64,000 bases of DNA, taken from contig NZ_FXWJ01000004.1 in NCBI RefSeq assembly GCF_900177795.1, forward strand, positions 186,001 to 250,000, in the 5' to 3' direction. Position numbers and translations under genes: made by a program. Below, in pieces: positions 34,889-45,674 of this stretch. The DNA comes from Plantibacter elymi (nom. nud.) (GTDB lineage: Bacteria; Actinomycetota; Actinomycetes; Actinomycetales; Microbacteriaceae). Within the stretch, counting starts at the first letter, position 1. Each line of letters begins with the position of its first letter. The notes under the pieces were generated by a model, which was given only the letters and a program-made list of their open reading frames with translations, was not told the DNA's origin and did not search any database.

Positions 34889-35677
34889 TTATGCCTCAAC
34901 TCCTGCGGCGGCGGGCGCCTCAGCAGCTGCCTTAGGGGCGCTGCTCGGACCGGCGTTCCGACGGGGGCGGTCGCCACCGTCGCGACGTTCCGGACGCGTC
35001 GACTTCTGGTTGGCCTGCTCGCGAGCAAGCTCCTTGTTGGTGATGTCGCCCTTGTAGATCCAGACCTTCACGCCGATGCGGCCGAACGTGGTCTTCGCCT
35101 CGTAGAAGCCGTAGTCGATGTTCGCGCGGAGCGTGTGCAGCGGCACACGGCCTTCGCGGTAGAACTCGGAACGGCTCATCTCGGCGCCGCCGAGGCGGCC
35201 GGACACCTGGATGCGGACACCCTTGACGGTGGACGTGCGCTGAGCGCCCTGCAGGCCCTTACGCATCGCGCGGCGGAAGGCCACACGTGCGGAGAGCTGC
35301 TCGGCGATGCCCTGCGCGACGAGCTGAGCGTCGGCCTCGGGGTTCTTGACCTCGAGGATGTTCAGCTGGATCTGCTTCTTCGTGAGCTTCTCGAGGTCGG
35401 CGCGGATGCGCTCGGCCTCGGCGCCACGGCGACCGATCACGATGCCCGGACGGGCGGTGTGGATGTCGACGCGGACGCGGTCACGGGTGCGCTCGATCTC
35501 GATGCGGCTGACACCAGCGCGGTCGAGCGAGGTCGCCAGCAGACGGCGGATCTTGACGTCTTCCGCGACGAAGTCGCTGTAACGCTGACCCTTCTTCGTG
35601 CTGTCGGAGAACCAACGCGACACGTGGTCGGTCGTGATTCCCAGACGGAAGCCGTATGGATTGACTTTCTGACCCAT
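34889..35677 (-). CDS. rpsC: 30S ribosomal protein S3 (uS3)
   Basis: 262 residues; [20 protein letters not shown], the KH domain containing [20 protein letters not shown], and [20 protein letters not shown]. The C-terminal about 50 residues are Ala/Pro/Arg-rich, longer than in E. coli (233 residues). ATG 35677 overlaps the rplV stop (TAATG). Confidence 0.98.
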   Translation of the reverse strand: MGQKVNPYGFRLGITTDHVSRWFSDSTKKGQRYSDFVAEDVKIRRLLATSLDRAGVSRIEIERTRDRVRVDIHTARPGIVIGRRGAEAERIRADLEKLTKKQIQLNILEVKNPEADAQLVAQGIAEQLSARVAFRRAMRKGLQGAQRTSTVKGVRIQVSGRLGGAEMSRSEFYREGRVPLHTLRANIDYGFYEAKTTFGRIGVKVWIYKGDITNKELAREQANQKSTRPERRDGGDRPRRNAGPSSAPKAAAEAPAAAGVEA

Positions 35678-36069
35678 TACTTGCTCACCTTCTTGGCCTT
35701 GGCAGCGCCGGCAGTCTCATCAGGCGTCGAGAGCTCGACGGTGATGTGGCTGGTGCGCTTGAGGATGCGGAACGCGCGGCCCTGTGCGCGGGGACGGAAA
35801 CGCTTGAGGGTTGCACCCTCATCGACGTACGCCTTCGCGATGTACAGGTCCTGCTCGTCAAGGAACACGTTGTCCTTGTCGGCCGTGACGCGAGCGTTCG
35901 CGATGGCCGAGGCAACGAGCTTGTAGATGGGCTCGCTGGCGCTCTGTGGTGCGAACTTCAGGATGGCCAAGGCCTCCTGAGCCTGCTTGCCACGGATGAG
36001 CGCGACGACACGACGGGCCTTCTGGGGGGTGACGCGGATGTGTCGCACGCGGGCGATCGACTCCACCAT
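35677..36069 (-). CDS. rplV: 50S ribosomal protein L22 (uL22)
   Basis: 130 residues; [20 protein letters not shown] and the tunnel-lining hairpin [21 protein letters not shown] short Ala/Lys tail follows. No deletion is seen in the macrolide-relevant hairpin. It follows rpsS by 26 bases. Confidence 0.97.
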   Translation of the reverse strand: MVESIARVRHIRVTPQKARRVVALIRGKQAQEALAILKFAPQSASEPIYKLVASAIANARVTADKDNVFLDEQDLYIAKAYVDEGATLKRFRPRAQGRAFRILKRTSHITVELSTPDETAGAAKAKKVSK

Positions 36070-36095
36070 TTCTCTTCCTCCTTCACGTCACCGCG

Positions 36096-36377
36096 TTAGC
36101 GGCGACGGCCCTTCTTGTCGTCCTTCACGTGTCCACGGAAGGTGCGGGTGGGCGCGAACTCGCCGAGCTTGTGCCCGACCATCGTCTCGGTGACGAACAC
36201 CGGGATGTGCTTGCGACCGTCGTGGACGGCGATGGTGTGACCCAGCATCGCCGGGATGATCATCGATCGACGCGACCAGGTCTTGATCACGTTCTTGTTG
36301 TTGGCCTCGTTCGCCGTGACGACCTTGCGGAGCAGGTGGTCGTCGACGAAGGGGCCCTTCTTGAGACTGCGTGGCAT
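36096..36377 (-). CDS. rpsS: 30S ribosomal protein S19 (uS19)
   Basis: 93 residues; [39 protein letters not shown] and [20 protein letters not shown]. Head protein of the 30S subunit next to S13. Directly downstream of rplB with a 12-base gap. Confidence 0.98.
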   Translation of the reverse strand: MPRSLKKGPFVDDHLLRKVVTANEANNKNVIKTWSRRSMIIPAMLGHTIAVHDGRKHIPVFVTETMVGHKLGEFAPTRTFRGHVKDDKKGRRR

Positions 36378-36389
36378 CTTCTCTTACTC

Positions 36390-37229
36390 CTACTTACGCT
36401 TCTTGCCGGCGGTACGACGACGAACGATGAGCTTGTCGCTTTCCTTGTTGGGGTGGCGCGTGCGGCCTTCCTTCTGGCCCCACGGGCTGACCGGGTGACG
36501 TCCACCGGAGGTCTTGCCCTCACCACCACCGTGCGGGTGGTCGATCGGGTTCATCGCGACACCACGGACGGTCGGGCGGACGCCCAGCCAGCGCTTCCGG
36601 CCGGCCTTACCCCAGTTGATGTTCGACTGCTCGGCGTTGCCGACCTCACCGATGGTGGCGCGGCAGCGCAGGTCGACGTTACGGATCTCACCGGACGGCA
36701 GACGGAGCTGCGCGTACGGACCGTCCTTCGCGACGAGACGCACCGATGCACCCGCGGAGCGGGCCATCTTCGCGCCGCCGCCGGGACGGAGCTCGATCGC
36801 GTGGATGACCGTACCGGTGGGGATGTTCTTCAGCGGCAGGTTGTTACCGGGCTTGATGTCCGCGCCTGCACCCGACTCGACCACGTCGCCCTGGCTGAGC
36901 TTGTTCGGAGCCAGGATGTACCGCTTGGTGCCGTCCACGAAGTGGAGCAGCGCGATACGCGCGGTGCGGTTGGGGTCGTACTCGATGTGAGCGACCTTGG
37001 CGTTGACGCCGTCCTTGTCGTTGCGACGGAAGTCGATCAGACGGTACTGGCGCTTGTGGCCACCACCGATGTGACGCGTCGTGATGCGGCCCTGGTTGTT
37101 GCGACCACCGGTCTTCGACAACGGACGAAGCAGCGACTTCTCCGGCGTGGTGCGGGTGATCTCCGCGAAGTCCGCGACAGACGAACCGCGACGACCAGGA
37201 GTCGTGGGCTTGTACTTACGAATAGCCAT
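36390..37229 (-). CDS. rplB: 50S ribosomal protein L2 (uL2)
   Basis: 279 residues; [20 protein letters not shown], the segment [17 protein letters not shown]-like ([20 protein letters not shown]) and the peptidyl-transferase-proximal [20 protein letters not shown] with the conserved His. Normal length. Follows rplW by 28 bases. Confidence 0.98.
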   Translation of the reverse strand: MAIRKYKPTTPGRRGSSVADFAEITRTTPEKSLLRPLSKTGGRNNQGRITTRHIGGGHKRQYRLIDFRRNDKDGVNAKVAHIEYDPNRTARIALLHFVDGTKRYILAPNKLSQGDVVESGAGADIKPGNNLPLKNIPTGTVIHAIELRPGGGAKMARSAGASVRLVAKDGPYAQLRLPSGEIRNVDLRCRATIGEVGNAEQSNINWGKAGRKRWLGVRPTVRGVAMNPIDHPHGGGEGKTSGGRHPVSPWGQKEGRTRHPNKESDKLIVRRRTAGKKRK

Positions 37230-37257
37230 TTCTTATTCCTCTTCGTTCCCGGCCGTC

Positions 37258-37557
37258 TTAGCCAACAGCCGTGAAGATGTCGATGGAACCCGACTTGAGC
37301 GACACGATGGCGCGCTTGGTGTCCTTGCGCTTGCCGGTGCCGAACTTGGTGCGACGGGTCTTGCCCTGACGGGTGAGGGTGTTGATCGAAGCGACCTCGA
37401 CACCGAAGATCTTCTCGATGGCGAGCTTGATCTCGGTCTTGTTCGAGCGCGGGTCGACGAGGAAGGTGTACTTGCCCTCGTCGATCAGGCTGTAGCTCTT
37501 CTCGGAGACGACCGGCGCGAAGATGACGTCGCGGGGGTCCTTGTTGATCGCGGTCAT
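37258..37557 (-). CDS. rplW: 50S ribosomal protein L23 (uL23)
   Basis: 99 residues; [20 protein letters not shown] and [20 protein letters not shown]. Docking site for trigger factor and SRP at the tunnel exit. ATG 37557 overlaps the rplD stop (ATGA). Confidence 0.97.
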   Translation of the reverse strand: MTAINKDPRDVIFAPVVSEKSYSLIDEGKYTFLVDPRSNKTEIKLAIEKIFGVEVASINTLTRQGKTRRTKFGTGKRKDTKRAIVSLKSGSIDIFTAVG

Positions 37558-38219
37558 GCCGAGACCTCCTCGGTTGCGGCCGTGTTGCCGGTCTTGCTGG
37601 CGACGAATGCCTCGAAGGCGGCCTTGGTGAAGACGATGTCGTCGGAGACGAGCACGTCGTATGCGTTCAGCTGGTCGTACGACAGCACGTGCACGTTCTG
37701 CAGGTTGCGGACGCTGCGGAGGCTGACCTCGTCGTCGCGCTGGAGGACGATCAGGACGTGCTTCGAGGAAGCGACGTTCGTCAGGTACTCGGACACGGCC
37801 TTCGTCGACGGCTTCTCACCGATCGAGAGGGAGTCGACGACGTGCAGGCGGCTGCCGCGTGCGCGGTCGGAGATGGCGCCGAGGAGAGCCGCGGCGATCA
37901 TCTTCTTGGGGGTGCGCTGTGCGTAGTTGCGGGGCACTGGACCGTGGACGATGCCACCGCCGGTCATCTGAGGTGCACGGATGGAGCCCTGACGAGCGTT
38001 ACCCGTACCCTTCTGCTTGAACGGCTTGCGGCCGGCACCGGACACTTCGCCGCGGCGCTTGGTCTTGTGCGTCCCCTGGCGGGCGGCAGCGAGCTGCGCG
38101 ACGACCACCTGGTGGATGAGCGGGATGTTGGTCTGAACGTCGAACACCTCGGCAGGAAGGTCGACGGTGCCGGCCTTCTTGAGCTTGGTGTCGAGCACGT
38201 CGAGAGTAGCGATAGCCAT
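37554..38219 (-). CDS. rplD: 50S ribosomal protein L4 (uL4)
   Basis: 221 residues; the tunnel loop [40 protein letters not shown], and the globular C-terminal domain. L4 represses the S10 operon in E. coli; whether that holds here cannot be read. 4 bases after rplC, overlapping rplW. Confidence 0.97.
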   Translation of the reverse strand: MAIATLDVLDTKLKKAGTVDLPAEVFDVQTNIPLIHQVVVAQLAAARQGTHKTKRRGEVSGAGRKPFKQKGTGNARQGSIRAPQMTGGGIVHGPVPRNYAQRTPKKMIAAALLGAISDRARGSRLHVVDSLSIGEKPSTKAVSEYLTNVASSKHVLIVLQRDDEVSLRSVRNLQNVHVLSYDQLNAYDVLVSDDIVFTKAAFEAFVASKTGNTAATEEVSA

Positions 38220-38223
38220 GGAA

Positions 38224-38877
38224 CTACGCTCCCTTCACTGCGGTGCGGACGAATACGATGCGGCCACGAGCGCCGGGAACGGCACCCTTGACGAGCAGCA
38301 GGCCCTTCTCGGCGTCGATGGCGTGAACCCGGAGGTTCAGCACGGTGACGCGCTCGCCACCCATACGACCGGCCATGCGCATGCCCTTGAAGACACGGCT
38401 CGGGGTCGAGGAGGCGCCGATGGAGCCCGGCTTGCGGTGGTTGCGGTGAGCACCGTGAGATGCGCCCGTTCCCTTGAAGTTGTGACGCTTCATGACACCG
38501 GCGAAACCCTTACCCTTCGAAGTGCCGACGACGTCGACCTTCTGGCCGGCCTCGAAGACACCGTCGACGGTGAGCTCCTGGCCGAGCGAGTACTCGGATG
38601 CGTCGGCGGTGCGGACCTCGGTGAGGTGACGACGCGGCGTCACGCCGGCCTTGTCGAAGTGACCCGCGTCAGGCTTGCTGACCTTGCGGGGATCGATCTG
38701 GCCGTACGCGATCTGCACGGCGTCGTAGCCGTCGACCTCGGGGGTGCGAACCTGCGTGACCACGTTGGGCGTGATCTCGATGACGGTGACGGGAACGAGC
38801 TTGTTGTTCTCGTCCCACACCTGGGTCATGCCGAGCTTGGTGCCGAGCAGACCCTTGCTGGTCTTCGTGTTAGACAT
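38224..38877 (-). CDS. rplC: 50S ribosomal protein L3 (uL3)
   Basis: 217 residues; [20 protein letters not shown] at the start, and [20 protein letters not shown] with the loop reaching toward the peptidyl-transferase centre. Follows rpsJ by 24 bases. Confidence 0.98.
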   Translation of the reverse strand: MSNTKTSKGLLGTKLGMTQVWDENNKLVPVTVIEITPNVVTQVRTPEVDGYDAVQIAYGQIDPRKVSKPDAGHFDKAGVTPRRHLTEVRTADASEYSLGQELTVDGVFEAGQKVDVVGTSKGKGFAGVMKRHNFKGTGASHGAHRNHRKPGSIGASSTPSRVFKGMRMAGRMGGERVTVLNLRVHAIDAEKGLLLVKGAVPGARGRIVFVRTAVKGA

Positions 38878-38901
38878 GTCTTCCTTCCGTCTCTACCGAG
38901 C

Positions 38902-39210
38902 TCAGAGCTTGATCTCGATGTTGACGTCCGCCGGCAGGTCGAGACGCATGAGCGAGTCGACGGCCTTCGGGGTCGGGTCGATGATGTCGATCAGACGCTT
39001 GTGGGTGCGCATTTCGAAGTGCTCCCGGCTGTCCTTGTACTTGTGCGGCGAACGGATCACGCAGACCACGTTCTTCTCCGTCGGAAGCGGCACGGGGCCG
39101 ACGACGGTTGCGCCTGCACGGGTGACCGTGTCGACGATCTTGCGCGCCGAAGTATCGATGACCTCGTGGTCATACGACTTCAGTCGGATGCGGATCTTCT
39201 GTCCCGCCAT
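38902..39210 (-). CDS. rpsJ: 30S ribosomal protein S10 (uS10)
   Basis: 102 residues from ATG 39210 ([20 protein letters not shown]); [20 protein letters not shown] and the C-terminal [20 protein letters not shown]. The frame remains open to 39306 without family sequence. First gene of the S10 block; also the NusB partner in antitermination. Its 469-base upstream region separates it from the DUF4012 gene. Confidence 0.98.
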   Translation of the reverse strand: MAGQKIRIRLKSYDHEVIDTSARKIVDTVTRAGATVVGPVPLPTEKNVVCVIRSPHKYKDSREHFEMRTHKRLIDIIDPTPKAVDSLMRLDLPADVNIEIKL

Positions 39211-39679
39211 GTGTGACTCACTCTCTGTCTCGCGTCGTGCGGATCGCTCCGTATTGGACGCATATCGTGCGCTTTGCAACGTTCGGTTGCTCCGCGCCAT
39301 TGGCACTACTGGTGTCGCACCACTGTTCTGCTGTCAACGACCACTCGTGTCTTGCGACCCTCGTGGTCATCCACCGGCTTCCACCCCGACTCGTGGTCGG
39401 CGCTGGGCGTAGCACTGCTACGACCTGGATTGCGATGAAGTGATTGGTGTTCTGCTACCCGCGGCCTAGGCTCGATCCCTGTCGCGTTGCCGCGTCTGGG
39501 AGCTCCTATGCACTACCTGGCAGTGATCCGCCGGAGCGCGCACAGGCACGCTCGTCCGAAATACTGAACTGGACTAGTTTGCCACGGATCCACCATGCGT
39601 GCAACCCGGGCGTGTCGCGGGCGGCGGATGGTCAGGATCCGCCCAGTCTCGGGCGTCGCGAGCACCGCTGCGCCGCCGC
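39211..39679 (-). other. 469-base leader/intergenic region upstream of rpsJ
   Basis: No convincing gene. It has noticeably lower G+C than its surroundings, consistent with a promoter and leader for the S10 operon. An isolated TTGACA lies at 39337-39332 on the minus strand but has no good -10 at 16-18 bases. A 15-base palindrome, CGTAGCACTGCTACG, is at 39408-39422. The S10 promoter is therefore located here by elimination, not by a clear match. Confidence 0.5.
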
Positions 39680-41500
39680 TCAGCAGGGCTCCACGACGTT
39701 GTCGACCTCGACCGGACGCACCCCCGGGGTGCCCGCGAACCGCACCGCGTCGATCGCCGAGCCGGACACGTCCGCATCGACGTCGAGCGTCACCGTCGCG
39801 CCCGGCGCGATGGTCACCACCAGGTAGGCCACCGGGCGTCCGTCGTCCGACCCTGCCGTATACGGGACTTCGGCGCCGTCGACACGGACCGAGCGGATGT
39901 CGGCACCGTCGGGCGCGTAGGCCATGACCCGTAGACGCATCCAACCGCGTGGGAGCCCCTCGCGCTCGTGGAACCCGGCGATGTAGTCGAACGCCTCCGA
40001 GTCGAGCTCCGGCTCCGTGTCGATCGTGTTGGACAGCTCCGACGCGACCGTCACCGTGCGCGTTCCGTCGACGTCGCACGATCCCGCACGGACGCGCACC
40101 TGCTGTCGGAGGTAGTACTCGAGCTTGGACCCGACCGCGTCCGCGAGGTACAGCCCGAAGGGCACCGAACGAGACGAACGCTCGGGCAGGGCGCCGCCGA
40201 CCCCGGCGAGCTCCAGTGCCCGCTCCTCGACGCGGTCGGGACTCCAGGCGAGCAGACGCCGCTCGTCGACCGCCTGGACCCAGCCGCCGATCGCCCGGGG
40301 CACCACCAGGGAACCCGCCTGCAGCTGCGAGGTGAGCGCCTGCACGACGGCGGTGAAGGTCGCGTCCTGCGCCCGGTTCGCCTCGTCACTGAGACCGGGG
40401 TGGTCTCGGTACACGCCGTTCAGGAGCTCGTCGACGACCGTGTCGCTCGACACCTCCGTACCGTCGGCCAGCACCACGGGTCCGGTCGCTCGCAGCAGGT
40501 GGGACAACGCGACCGGATCCACGGCCAGCACCAGGTCAGGCGTGACACCCTGGCTCTCCTGCCACAGCCGCGATGCCACCTGCGCACCGTACGGGAAGTC
40601 CGGCCGCGCCGTCACCTCATGGATCGAGGTGCCTGCTGCAGCGTAGCCCTCGGTCCGGTAGAGCGCGTCGGCATCGGCCGGAAGGGGCACCACCGGATCA
40701 GCGTGCGATACGAAGTCAGCGCCGCCGAGGGTCCTGGTCACACTGAGCACGCCCTCCTCGACGTGCACGAGCACCGAAGCTCCTGCGATGCCGCCGAGGG
40801 CTCGGCTCTCCGCGGAGTTCTGGAACAGGACGACCACGTCTCGCGGCCCCTCCTCCCCCAGGAACCCGGGCAGCGCCCGAAGCACCGGCGCGAGCCGCTC
40901 GGCGAGCGATGCGGCCTCACGCAGCGGTCCGTCGAGTCCGCCGAGCGCCGACGCCACCTGTGGCAGAAGCGCCGAACGGTCGAGGCGGTCGAGGCGCGCC
41001 ACCTGCTCCTCGAGCCGCTCGAGCGCACGCGCCGAGGTGCGGGCAAGTCTCCCCACCCGCCCCGTGTCCAGACGCCCGTCGACCGCCAATCCATCGAGGG
41101 ACAGGGCGAGGACCGGCTCGACGACCTCGTCGACGACCACGTGGGCCGCCTCGACGGCCGTGCGCACAGCCTCGAAGTTCGCCCCGGCGACGGGCACGCG
41201 TTCCGCGAGCCACCAGTCGGGCCGCCGCGTCGACGCCAGGGCCCGCTCGACCGCATCGCCGGCACGCTCCACGGCGGCAGGATCGATCGCGTCGGTGCCG
41301 ACGCCGTCGACGCCCGCCCGGATCGCGTCGAGCTCCGGCAGGACCGACACGAGCTCCTCCCGGACGGACATGGCCTCCACCGCCGCCGACACGGTGGCTC
41401 CAGCGATGCCGAGCACAGCGGACAGGGCGACGACGCTCGGGATCAGGACCTGTGGGCGCGATAGACGACGCGGACGGACGGAGGAACGGGACACGGTCAC
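39680..41500 (-). CDS. DUF4012 domain-containing membrane-anchored protein
   Basis: 606 residues from GTG 41500 (a GTG at 41494 is also possible). One N-terminal hydrophobic segment (VLIPSVVALSAVLGIAGATV, about residues 19-40) after a basic stretch suggests a signal-anchor with the rest outside. A helical region to about 200 precedes the DUF4012 core: DVVVLFQNSAESRALGGIAG, PDFPYGAQVASRLWQESQGV and LLNGVYRDHP. The family is of unknown function and in other actinobacteria often lies near polysaccharide genes. Here it sits alone between tuf and rpsJ, flanked by tuf's terminator. Base composition resembles its neighbours. Confidence 0.85.
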   Translation of the reverse strand: MTVSRSSVRPRRLSRPQVLIPSVVALSAVLGIAGATVSAAVEAMSVREELVSVLPELDAIRAGVDGVGTDAIDPAAVERAGDAVERALASTRRPDWWLAERVPVAGANFEAVRTAVEAAHVVVDEVVEPVLALSLDGLAVDGRLDTGRVGRLARTSARALERLEEQVARLDRLDRSALLPQVASALGGLDGPLREAASLAERLAPVLRALPGFLGEEGPRDVVVLFQNSAESRALGGIAGASVLVHVEEGVLSVTRTLGGADFVSHADPVVPLPADADALYRTEGYAAAGTSIHEVTARPDFPYGAQVASRLWQESQGVTPDLVLAVDPVALSHLLRATGPVVLADGTEVSSDTVVDELLNGVYRDHPGLSDEANRAQDATFTAVVQALTSQLQAGSLVVPRAIGGWVQAVDERRLLAWSPDRVEERALELAGVGGALPERSSRSVPFGLYLADAVGSKLEYYLRQQVRVRAGSCDVDGTRTVTVASELSNTIDTEPELDSEAFDYIAGFHEREGLPRGWMRLRVMAYAPDGADIRSVRVDGAEVPYTAGSDDGRPVAYLVVTIAPGATVTLDVDADVSGSAIDAVRFAGTPGVRPVEVDNVVEPC

Positions 41501-41530
41501 CTCGGACGGTTCGATGCAGATGGGTCGTCC

Positions 41531-41546
41531 GATATCTTACATATGA
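41531..41546 (-). promoter_or_regulatory. AT-rich -10-like patch upstream of the DUF4012 gene
   Basis: On the minus strand CATATGTAAGATATC contains TAAGAT in an otherwise G+C-rich gap, about 35 bases before GTG 41500. No clear -35. A promoter for the DUF4012 gene is likely because tuf's terminator lies just upstream. Confidence 0.4.
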
Positions 41547-41581
41547 GTCGGCAGGCCGCCGACCGGCCGACGGCGCGCACG

Positions 41582-41618
41582 ACGAAGGGCCCGGAGCGAA
41601 ATGCTCCGGGCCCTTCGT
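41582..41618 (-). terminator. Terminator after tuf
   Basis: ACGAAGGGCCCGGAGC (41582-41597) pairs perfectly over 16 bp with GCTCCGGGCCCTTCGT (41603-41618), 5-base loop. It lies 52 bases beyond the tuf stop and ends the str operon. Confidence 0.85.
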
Positions 41619-41669
41619 GTGGAACCGTGTCGACCCTGAGGTCGACCAGGGGTTCGCGTCAGCGGATGC

Positions 41670-42860
41670 TTACGCGAGCACCTTGGTGACGGTGCCGGCG
41701 CCGACCGTGCGGCCACCCTCGCGGATGGCGTAGCCGAGGCCGACCTCCATGGCGATGGGCTGGATCAGCTCAACGGTCATGTCGGTGGTGTCGCCGGGCA
41801 TGACCATCTCGGTGCCCTCGGGCAGCGTGATGACGCCGGTGACGTCGGTGGTGCGGAAGTAGAACTGCGGACGGTAGTTCGCGTAGAACGGGTTGTGACG
41901 CCCACCCTCATCCTTGGACAGGATGTACGCGGTGCCCTCGAAGTTCGTGTGCGGCGTGACCGAACCCGGCTTCACGACGACCTGGCCGCGCTCGACGTCT
42001 TCACGCTTCGTGCCACGGAGCAGGAGACCACAGTTCTCGCCGGCCCATGCCTCGTCGAGCTGCTTGTGGAACATCTCGATACCCGTGACGATCGTCTTCT
42101 GCGTCGGGCGGATGCCGACGATCTCGACCTCGGAGTTGATCGCGAGCGTGCCACGCTCGGCGCGGCCCGTGACGACGGTTCCACGACCGGTGATCGTGAA
42201 GACGTCCTCGATCGGCATGAGGAAGGGCTTGTCCTTGTCGCGCACGGGGTCGGGGACGTTGGCGTCCACGGCGTCCATGAGGTCGAGGATGCTCTGCACC
42301 CACTTCTCGTCGCCCTCGAGCGCCTTGAGGCCCGAGACGCGGACGACCGGTGCGTCCTCAGCGAAGCCCTGCGAGGCGAGGAGCTCGGAGACCTCGAGCT
42401 CGACGAGCTCCAGGATCTCCTCGTCGTCGACCATGTCGGACTTGTTCAGCGCGACGAGCAGGTAGGGGACGCCGACCTGCTTGGCGAGCAGCACGTGCTC
42501 ACGCGTCTGAGCCATCGGGCCGTCAGTGGCGGCGACGACCAGGATCGCGCCGTCCATCTGCGCAGCACCGGTGATCATGTTCTTGATGTAGTCAGCGTGA
42601 CCGGGGGCGTCGACGTGCGCGTAGTGGCGCTTCGGGGTCTCGTACTCGACGTGCGAGATGTTGATCGTGATACCACGCTGACGCTCTTCCGGCGCGGAGT
42701 CGATCGACGCGAAGTCGCGCTGCACGTTGGTCGCGGACGGGAACTTGTCCGCCAGGACCTTCGAGATCGCCGCGGTGAGCGTGGTCTTGCCGTGGTCGAC
42801 GTGACCGATCGTACCGATGTTGACGTGCGGCTTGGTCCGCTCGAACTTGGCCTTTGCCAC
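41670..42860 (-). CDS. tuf: Elongation factor Tu
   Basis: 396 residues; delivers aminoacyl-tRNA to the ribosome. GTPase motifs GHVDHGKT (19-26), DAPGH near residue 82 and NKSD near residue 137; the [14 protein letters not shown] effector region; domains 2 and 3 complete to [13 protein letters not shown] 42860 with GGAGG upstream (AGGAGGAC). Last gene of the str operon, followed by a strong terminator. Confidence 0.99.
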   Translation of the reverse strand: MAKAKFERTKPHVNIGTIGHVDHGKTTLTAAISKVLADKFPSATNVQRDFASIDSAPEERQRGITINISHVEYETPKRHYAHVDAPGHADYIKNMITGAAQMDGAILVVAATDGPMAQTREHVLLAKQVGVPYLLVALNKSDMVDDEEILELVELEVSELLASQGFAEDAPVVRVSGLKALEGDEKWVQSILDLMDAVDANVPDPVRDKDKPFLMPIEDVFTITGRGTVVTGRAERGTLAINSEVEIVGIRPTQKTIVTGIEMFHKQLDEAWAGENCGLLLRGTKREDVERGQVVVKPGSVTPHTNFEGTAYILSKDEGGRHNPFYANYRPQFYFRTTDVTGVITLPEGTEMVMPGDTTDMTVELIQPIAMEVGLGYAIREGGRTVGAGTVTKVLA

Positions 42861-42952
42861 TGTGAGTCCTCCTCAGGACGTTGTGCGGGACGCCGGGCAC
42901 CATTCGATGCCCGACGCACTGCAGGGATGTGTATTCATGTTACGCGATCCGC

Positions 42953-42972
42953 CCGGGTGTTCGCACACCCGG
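42953..42972 (-). promoter_or_regulatory. Stem-loop in the fusA-tuf gap
   Basis: CCGGGTGT (42953-42960) pairs with ACACCCGG (42965-42972) around TCGC, 29 bases after fusA. It may be a partial terminator or processing site setting the fusA:tuf expression ratio. No T-tract. Confidence 0.45.
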
Positions 42973-43001
42973 CCGGACCGCGGTGAAGAGAGAGTGAGTG
43001 A

Positions 43002-45116
43002 CTACTCGCCCTTGTTCTTCTGGATGATCTCGTCGGCGACAGCCTTCGGGACCTCCGCGTAGCTCTCGAACGTCATCGAGTACACGGCACGACCAGAGGT
43101 CTTCGACCGGAGGTCGCCGATGTAGCCGAACATCTCGGAGAGCGGCACGTTGGCACGGATGACCTTGACGCCGGTGGCGTCGTCCATGGACTGGATCTGT
43201 CCACGGCGCGAGTTGAGGTCTCCGATGACGTCGCCCATGTACTCCTCAGGAGTACGCACCTCGACCGCCATGAGCGGTTCGAGGAGGACGGGGTTGGCAC
43301 GCGAGTAGGCCTCCTTGAGACCCATCGAGCCGGCGATCTTGAACGCCATCTCCGAGGAGTCGACGTCGTGCGCCGCACCATCGGTGATGATCGCCTTGAC
43401 ACCCACGACCGGGTAGCCGGCGAGGCCACCGACCTGCAGGGCGTCCTGGAAACCGGCGTCGATCGACGGGATGTACTCGCGCGGGATGCGACCACCGGTC
43501 ACGGCGTTCACGAACTCGTAGGTCGTCTCCGGAGTGACGTCCATCGGCTCCAGATCGAACTGGATCTTCGCGAACTGACCCGAACCACCGGTCTGCTTCT
43601 TGTGCGTGTAGCCGTACTTCTCGACCTTGCGCTTGATGGTCTCGCGGTACGCGACCTGCGGCTTGCCGACGTTGGCCTCGACGTTGAACTCGCGCTTCAT
43701 GCGGTCGACGAGGATGTCGAGGTGGAGCTCGCCCATGCCCTTGATGACCGTCTGGCCGGTCTCGGTGTTCTGCTCGGTGCGGAACGTCGGGTCCTCTTCG
43801 GCCAGCTTCTGGATCGCGGTGCCCAGCTTCTCCTGGTCGGCCTTGGTCTTCGGCTCGATCGCGACCTCGATGACGGGCTCCGGGAAGCTCATCGACTCGA
43901 GGACGACCTGGTTCTGCGGGTCGGACAGGGTGTCACCGGTGGTGGTGTCCTTCAGGCCGATGACCGCGTAGATGTGACCGGCGGTGACGAAGTCGACCGG
44001 GTTCTCCTTGTTGGCGTGCATCTGGAAGATCTTCCCGATGCGCTCCTTCTTGCCCTTGGTCGAGTTGATGATCTGCGCACCGGAGTCGAGACGACCCGAG
44101 TAGACGCGGACGTACGTGAGGCGACCGAAGAACGGGTGCACCGCGACCTTGAACGCGAGCGCGGTGAAGGGCTCGGTCGAGTCGGGGTGACGCTCCACGA
44201 CCTTCTCCTCGTCGCGCGCGTCGTGGGCCTCGATGGCCGGGACGTCGAGCGGGGAGGGGAGGTAGTCGATGACGGCGTCGAGCATCGGCTGGACGCCGCG
44301 GTTCTTGAACGCGGAGCCACAGAGGACCGGGTACATGGTGCTCGTGATGGTGAGGTGACGGATCGCGGCCTTGATCTCCGCGACGGTCAGCTCTTCGCCA
44401 CCGAAGTACTTCTCCATGAGTGCGTCGTCGGTCTCGGCGACGGCCTCGAGGAGCGCGGTGCGGTACTCGGCCGCCTTCTCCTTGAGGTCTTCCGGGATCT
44501 CCTCGATGGCGTACTTGGCGCCCATCTCGACATCACCCTTGGCGTCTCCGCGCCAGGTGAGCGCACGCATCTCGACGAGGTCGACGACGCCCTCGAAGTT
44601 GGACTCGGCACCGATCGGCAGCTGGATGACCAGCGGCTTCGCGCCGAGGCGGCTGATGATCGTGTCGACGGTGAAGTAGAAGTCGGCGCCGAGCTTGTCC
44701 ATCTTGTTGACGAAGCAGATGCGCGGGACGTCGTACTTGTCGGCCTGACGCCAGACGGTCTCGGACTGGGGCTCGACGCCCTCCTTGCCGTCGAACACCG
44801 CGACCGCGCCGTCGAGGACGCGGAGCGAACGCTCGACCTCGACCGTGAAGTCGACGTGGCCGGGGGTGTCGATGATGTTGATCTGGTTCTTGTTCCAGAA
44901 ACAGGTCGTCGCGGCGGACGTGATGGTGATGCCGCGCTCCTGCTCCTGCGCCATCCAGTCCATCGTCGACGCACCGTCGTGGGTCTCGCCGATCTTGTGG
45001 TTGACGCCCGTGTAGAACAGGATGCGCTCGGTGGTGGTGGTCTTGCCGGCATCGATGTGGGCCATGATGCCGATGTTGCGGACCTTGTTCAGGTCGGTGA
45101 GCACGTCTTGTGCCAC
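43002..45116 (-). CDS. fusA: Elongation factor G
   Basis: 704 residues; translocase GTPase. P-loop AHIDAGKT (19-26), [20 protein letters not shown] and [10 protein letters not shown]; domains II-V are complete, with [20 protein letters not shown] and the domain IV tip [20 protein letters not shown]. Start GTG 45116 with GGAGG 5 bases upstream. It follows rpsG by 87 bases, a gap that holds a 14-bp perfect stem-loop. Confidence 0.98.
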   Translation of the reverse strand: MAQDVLTDLNKVRNIGIMAHIDAGKTTTTERILFYTGVNHKIGETHDGASTMDWMAQEQERGITITSAATTCFWNKNQINIIDTPGHVDFTVEVERSLRVLDGAVAVFDGKEGVEPQSETVWRQADKYDVPRICFVNKMDKLGADFYFTVDTIISRLGAKPLVIQLPIGAESNFEGVVDLVEMRALTWRGDAKGDVEMGAKYAIEEIPEDLKEKAAEYRTALLEAVAETDDALMEKYFGGEELTVAEIKAAIRHLTITSTMYPVLCGSAFKNRGVQPMLDAVIDYLPSPLDVPAIEAHDARDEEKVVERHPDSTEPFTALAFKVAVHPFFGRLTYVRVYSGRLDSGAQIINSTKGKKERIGKIFQMHANKENPVDFVTAGHIYAVIGLKDTTTGDTLSDPQNQVVLESMSFPEPVIEVAIEPKTKADQEKLGTAIQKLAEEDPTFRTEQNTETGQTVIKGMGELHLDILVDRMKREFNVEANVGKPQVAYRETIKRKVEKYGYTHKKQTGGSGQFAKIQFDLEPMDVTPETTYEFVNAVTGGRIPREYIPSIDAGFQDALQVGGLAGYPVVGVKAIITDGAAHDVDSSEMAFKIAGSMGLKEAYSRANPVLLEPLMAVEVRTPEEYMGDVIGDLNSRRGQIQSMDDATGVKVIRANVPLSEMFGYIGDLRSKTSGRAVYSMTFESYAEVPKAVADEIIQKNKGE

Positions 45117-45160
45117 GGGGTCCTCCGGGGATAGGTAGGGGTGAGCTGATTCACTCGGTG

Positions 45161-45193
45161 ACGCGAGGGCGGGCGGATCGCCCGCCCTCGCGT
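45161..45193 (-). promoter_or_regulatory. Perfect 14-bp stem-loop in the rpsG-fusA gap
   Basis: ACGCGAGGGCGGGC (45161-45174) pairs exactly with GCCCGCCCTCGCGT (45180-45193) around GGATC, 10 bases after the rpsG stop. Without a T-tract it could be an attenuator, processing site or 3'-protective element inside the str operon. Confidence 0.6.
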
Positions 45194-45203
45194 CGGGCGG
45201 CGA

Positions 45204-45674
45204 CTACCAGCGGTAGTGCGCGAACGCCTTGTTCGACTCGGCCATCTTGTGCGTGTCTTCACGACGCTTGACGGCTGCACCGAGACCGTTCGATGCGTCG
45301 AGGATCTCGTTCTGGAGACGCTCGGTCATCGTCTTCTCGCGGCGGCCCTTCGCGTAGCTCACGAGCCAGCGCAGAGCGAGGGTGTTGGCGCGGTGAGGCT
45401 TGACCTCGACCGGCACCTGGTAGGTGGAACCACCGACGCGGCGCGAACGCACCTCGAGGGTCGGGCGGACGTTGTCGAGCGCCTTCTTGAGCGTGACGAC
45501 GGCATCGCCCTGGTTCTTGGCGGTGACGCCTTCGAGTGCGTCGTAGACGATGCGCTCAGCGAGGCCCTTCTTGCCGTCCAGCAGGATCTTGTTGACGAGC
45601 TGGCTGACGATGGGGGCGCCGTAGACGGGATCGGCGACGACGGGACGCTTCGGAGCTGGACCCTTGCGAGGCAT
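45204..45674 (-). CDS. rpsG: 30S ribosomal protein S7 (uS7)
   Basis: 156 residues; [40 protein letters not shown] and the C-terminal [20 protein letters not shown]. Head-assembly protein and str-operon repressor in E. coli. ATG 45674 overlaps the rpsL stop (TAATG), so the pair is translationally coupled. Confidence 0.98.
   Translation of the reverse strand: MPRKGPAPKRPVVADPVYGAPIVSQLVNKILLDGKKGLAERIVYDALEGVTAKNQGDAVVTLKKALDNVRPTLEVRSRRVGGSTYQVPVEVKPHRANTLALRWLVSYAKGRREKTMTERLQNEILDASNGLGAAVKRREDTHKMAESNKAFAHYRW

Noticed and set aside
39309-39337. TTGACA as the S10 operon promoter
   Set aside because: No acceptable -10 hexamer occurs 16-18 bases downstream (CACCAG/ACCAGT); not strong enough to annotate as a promoter.
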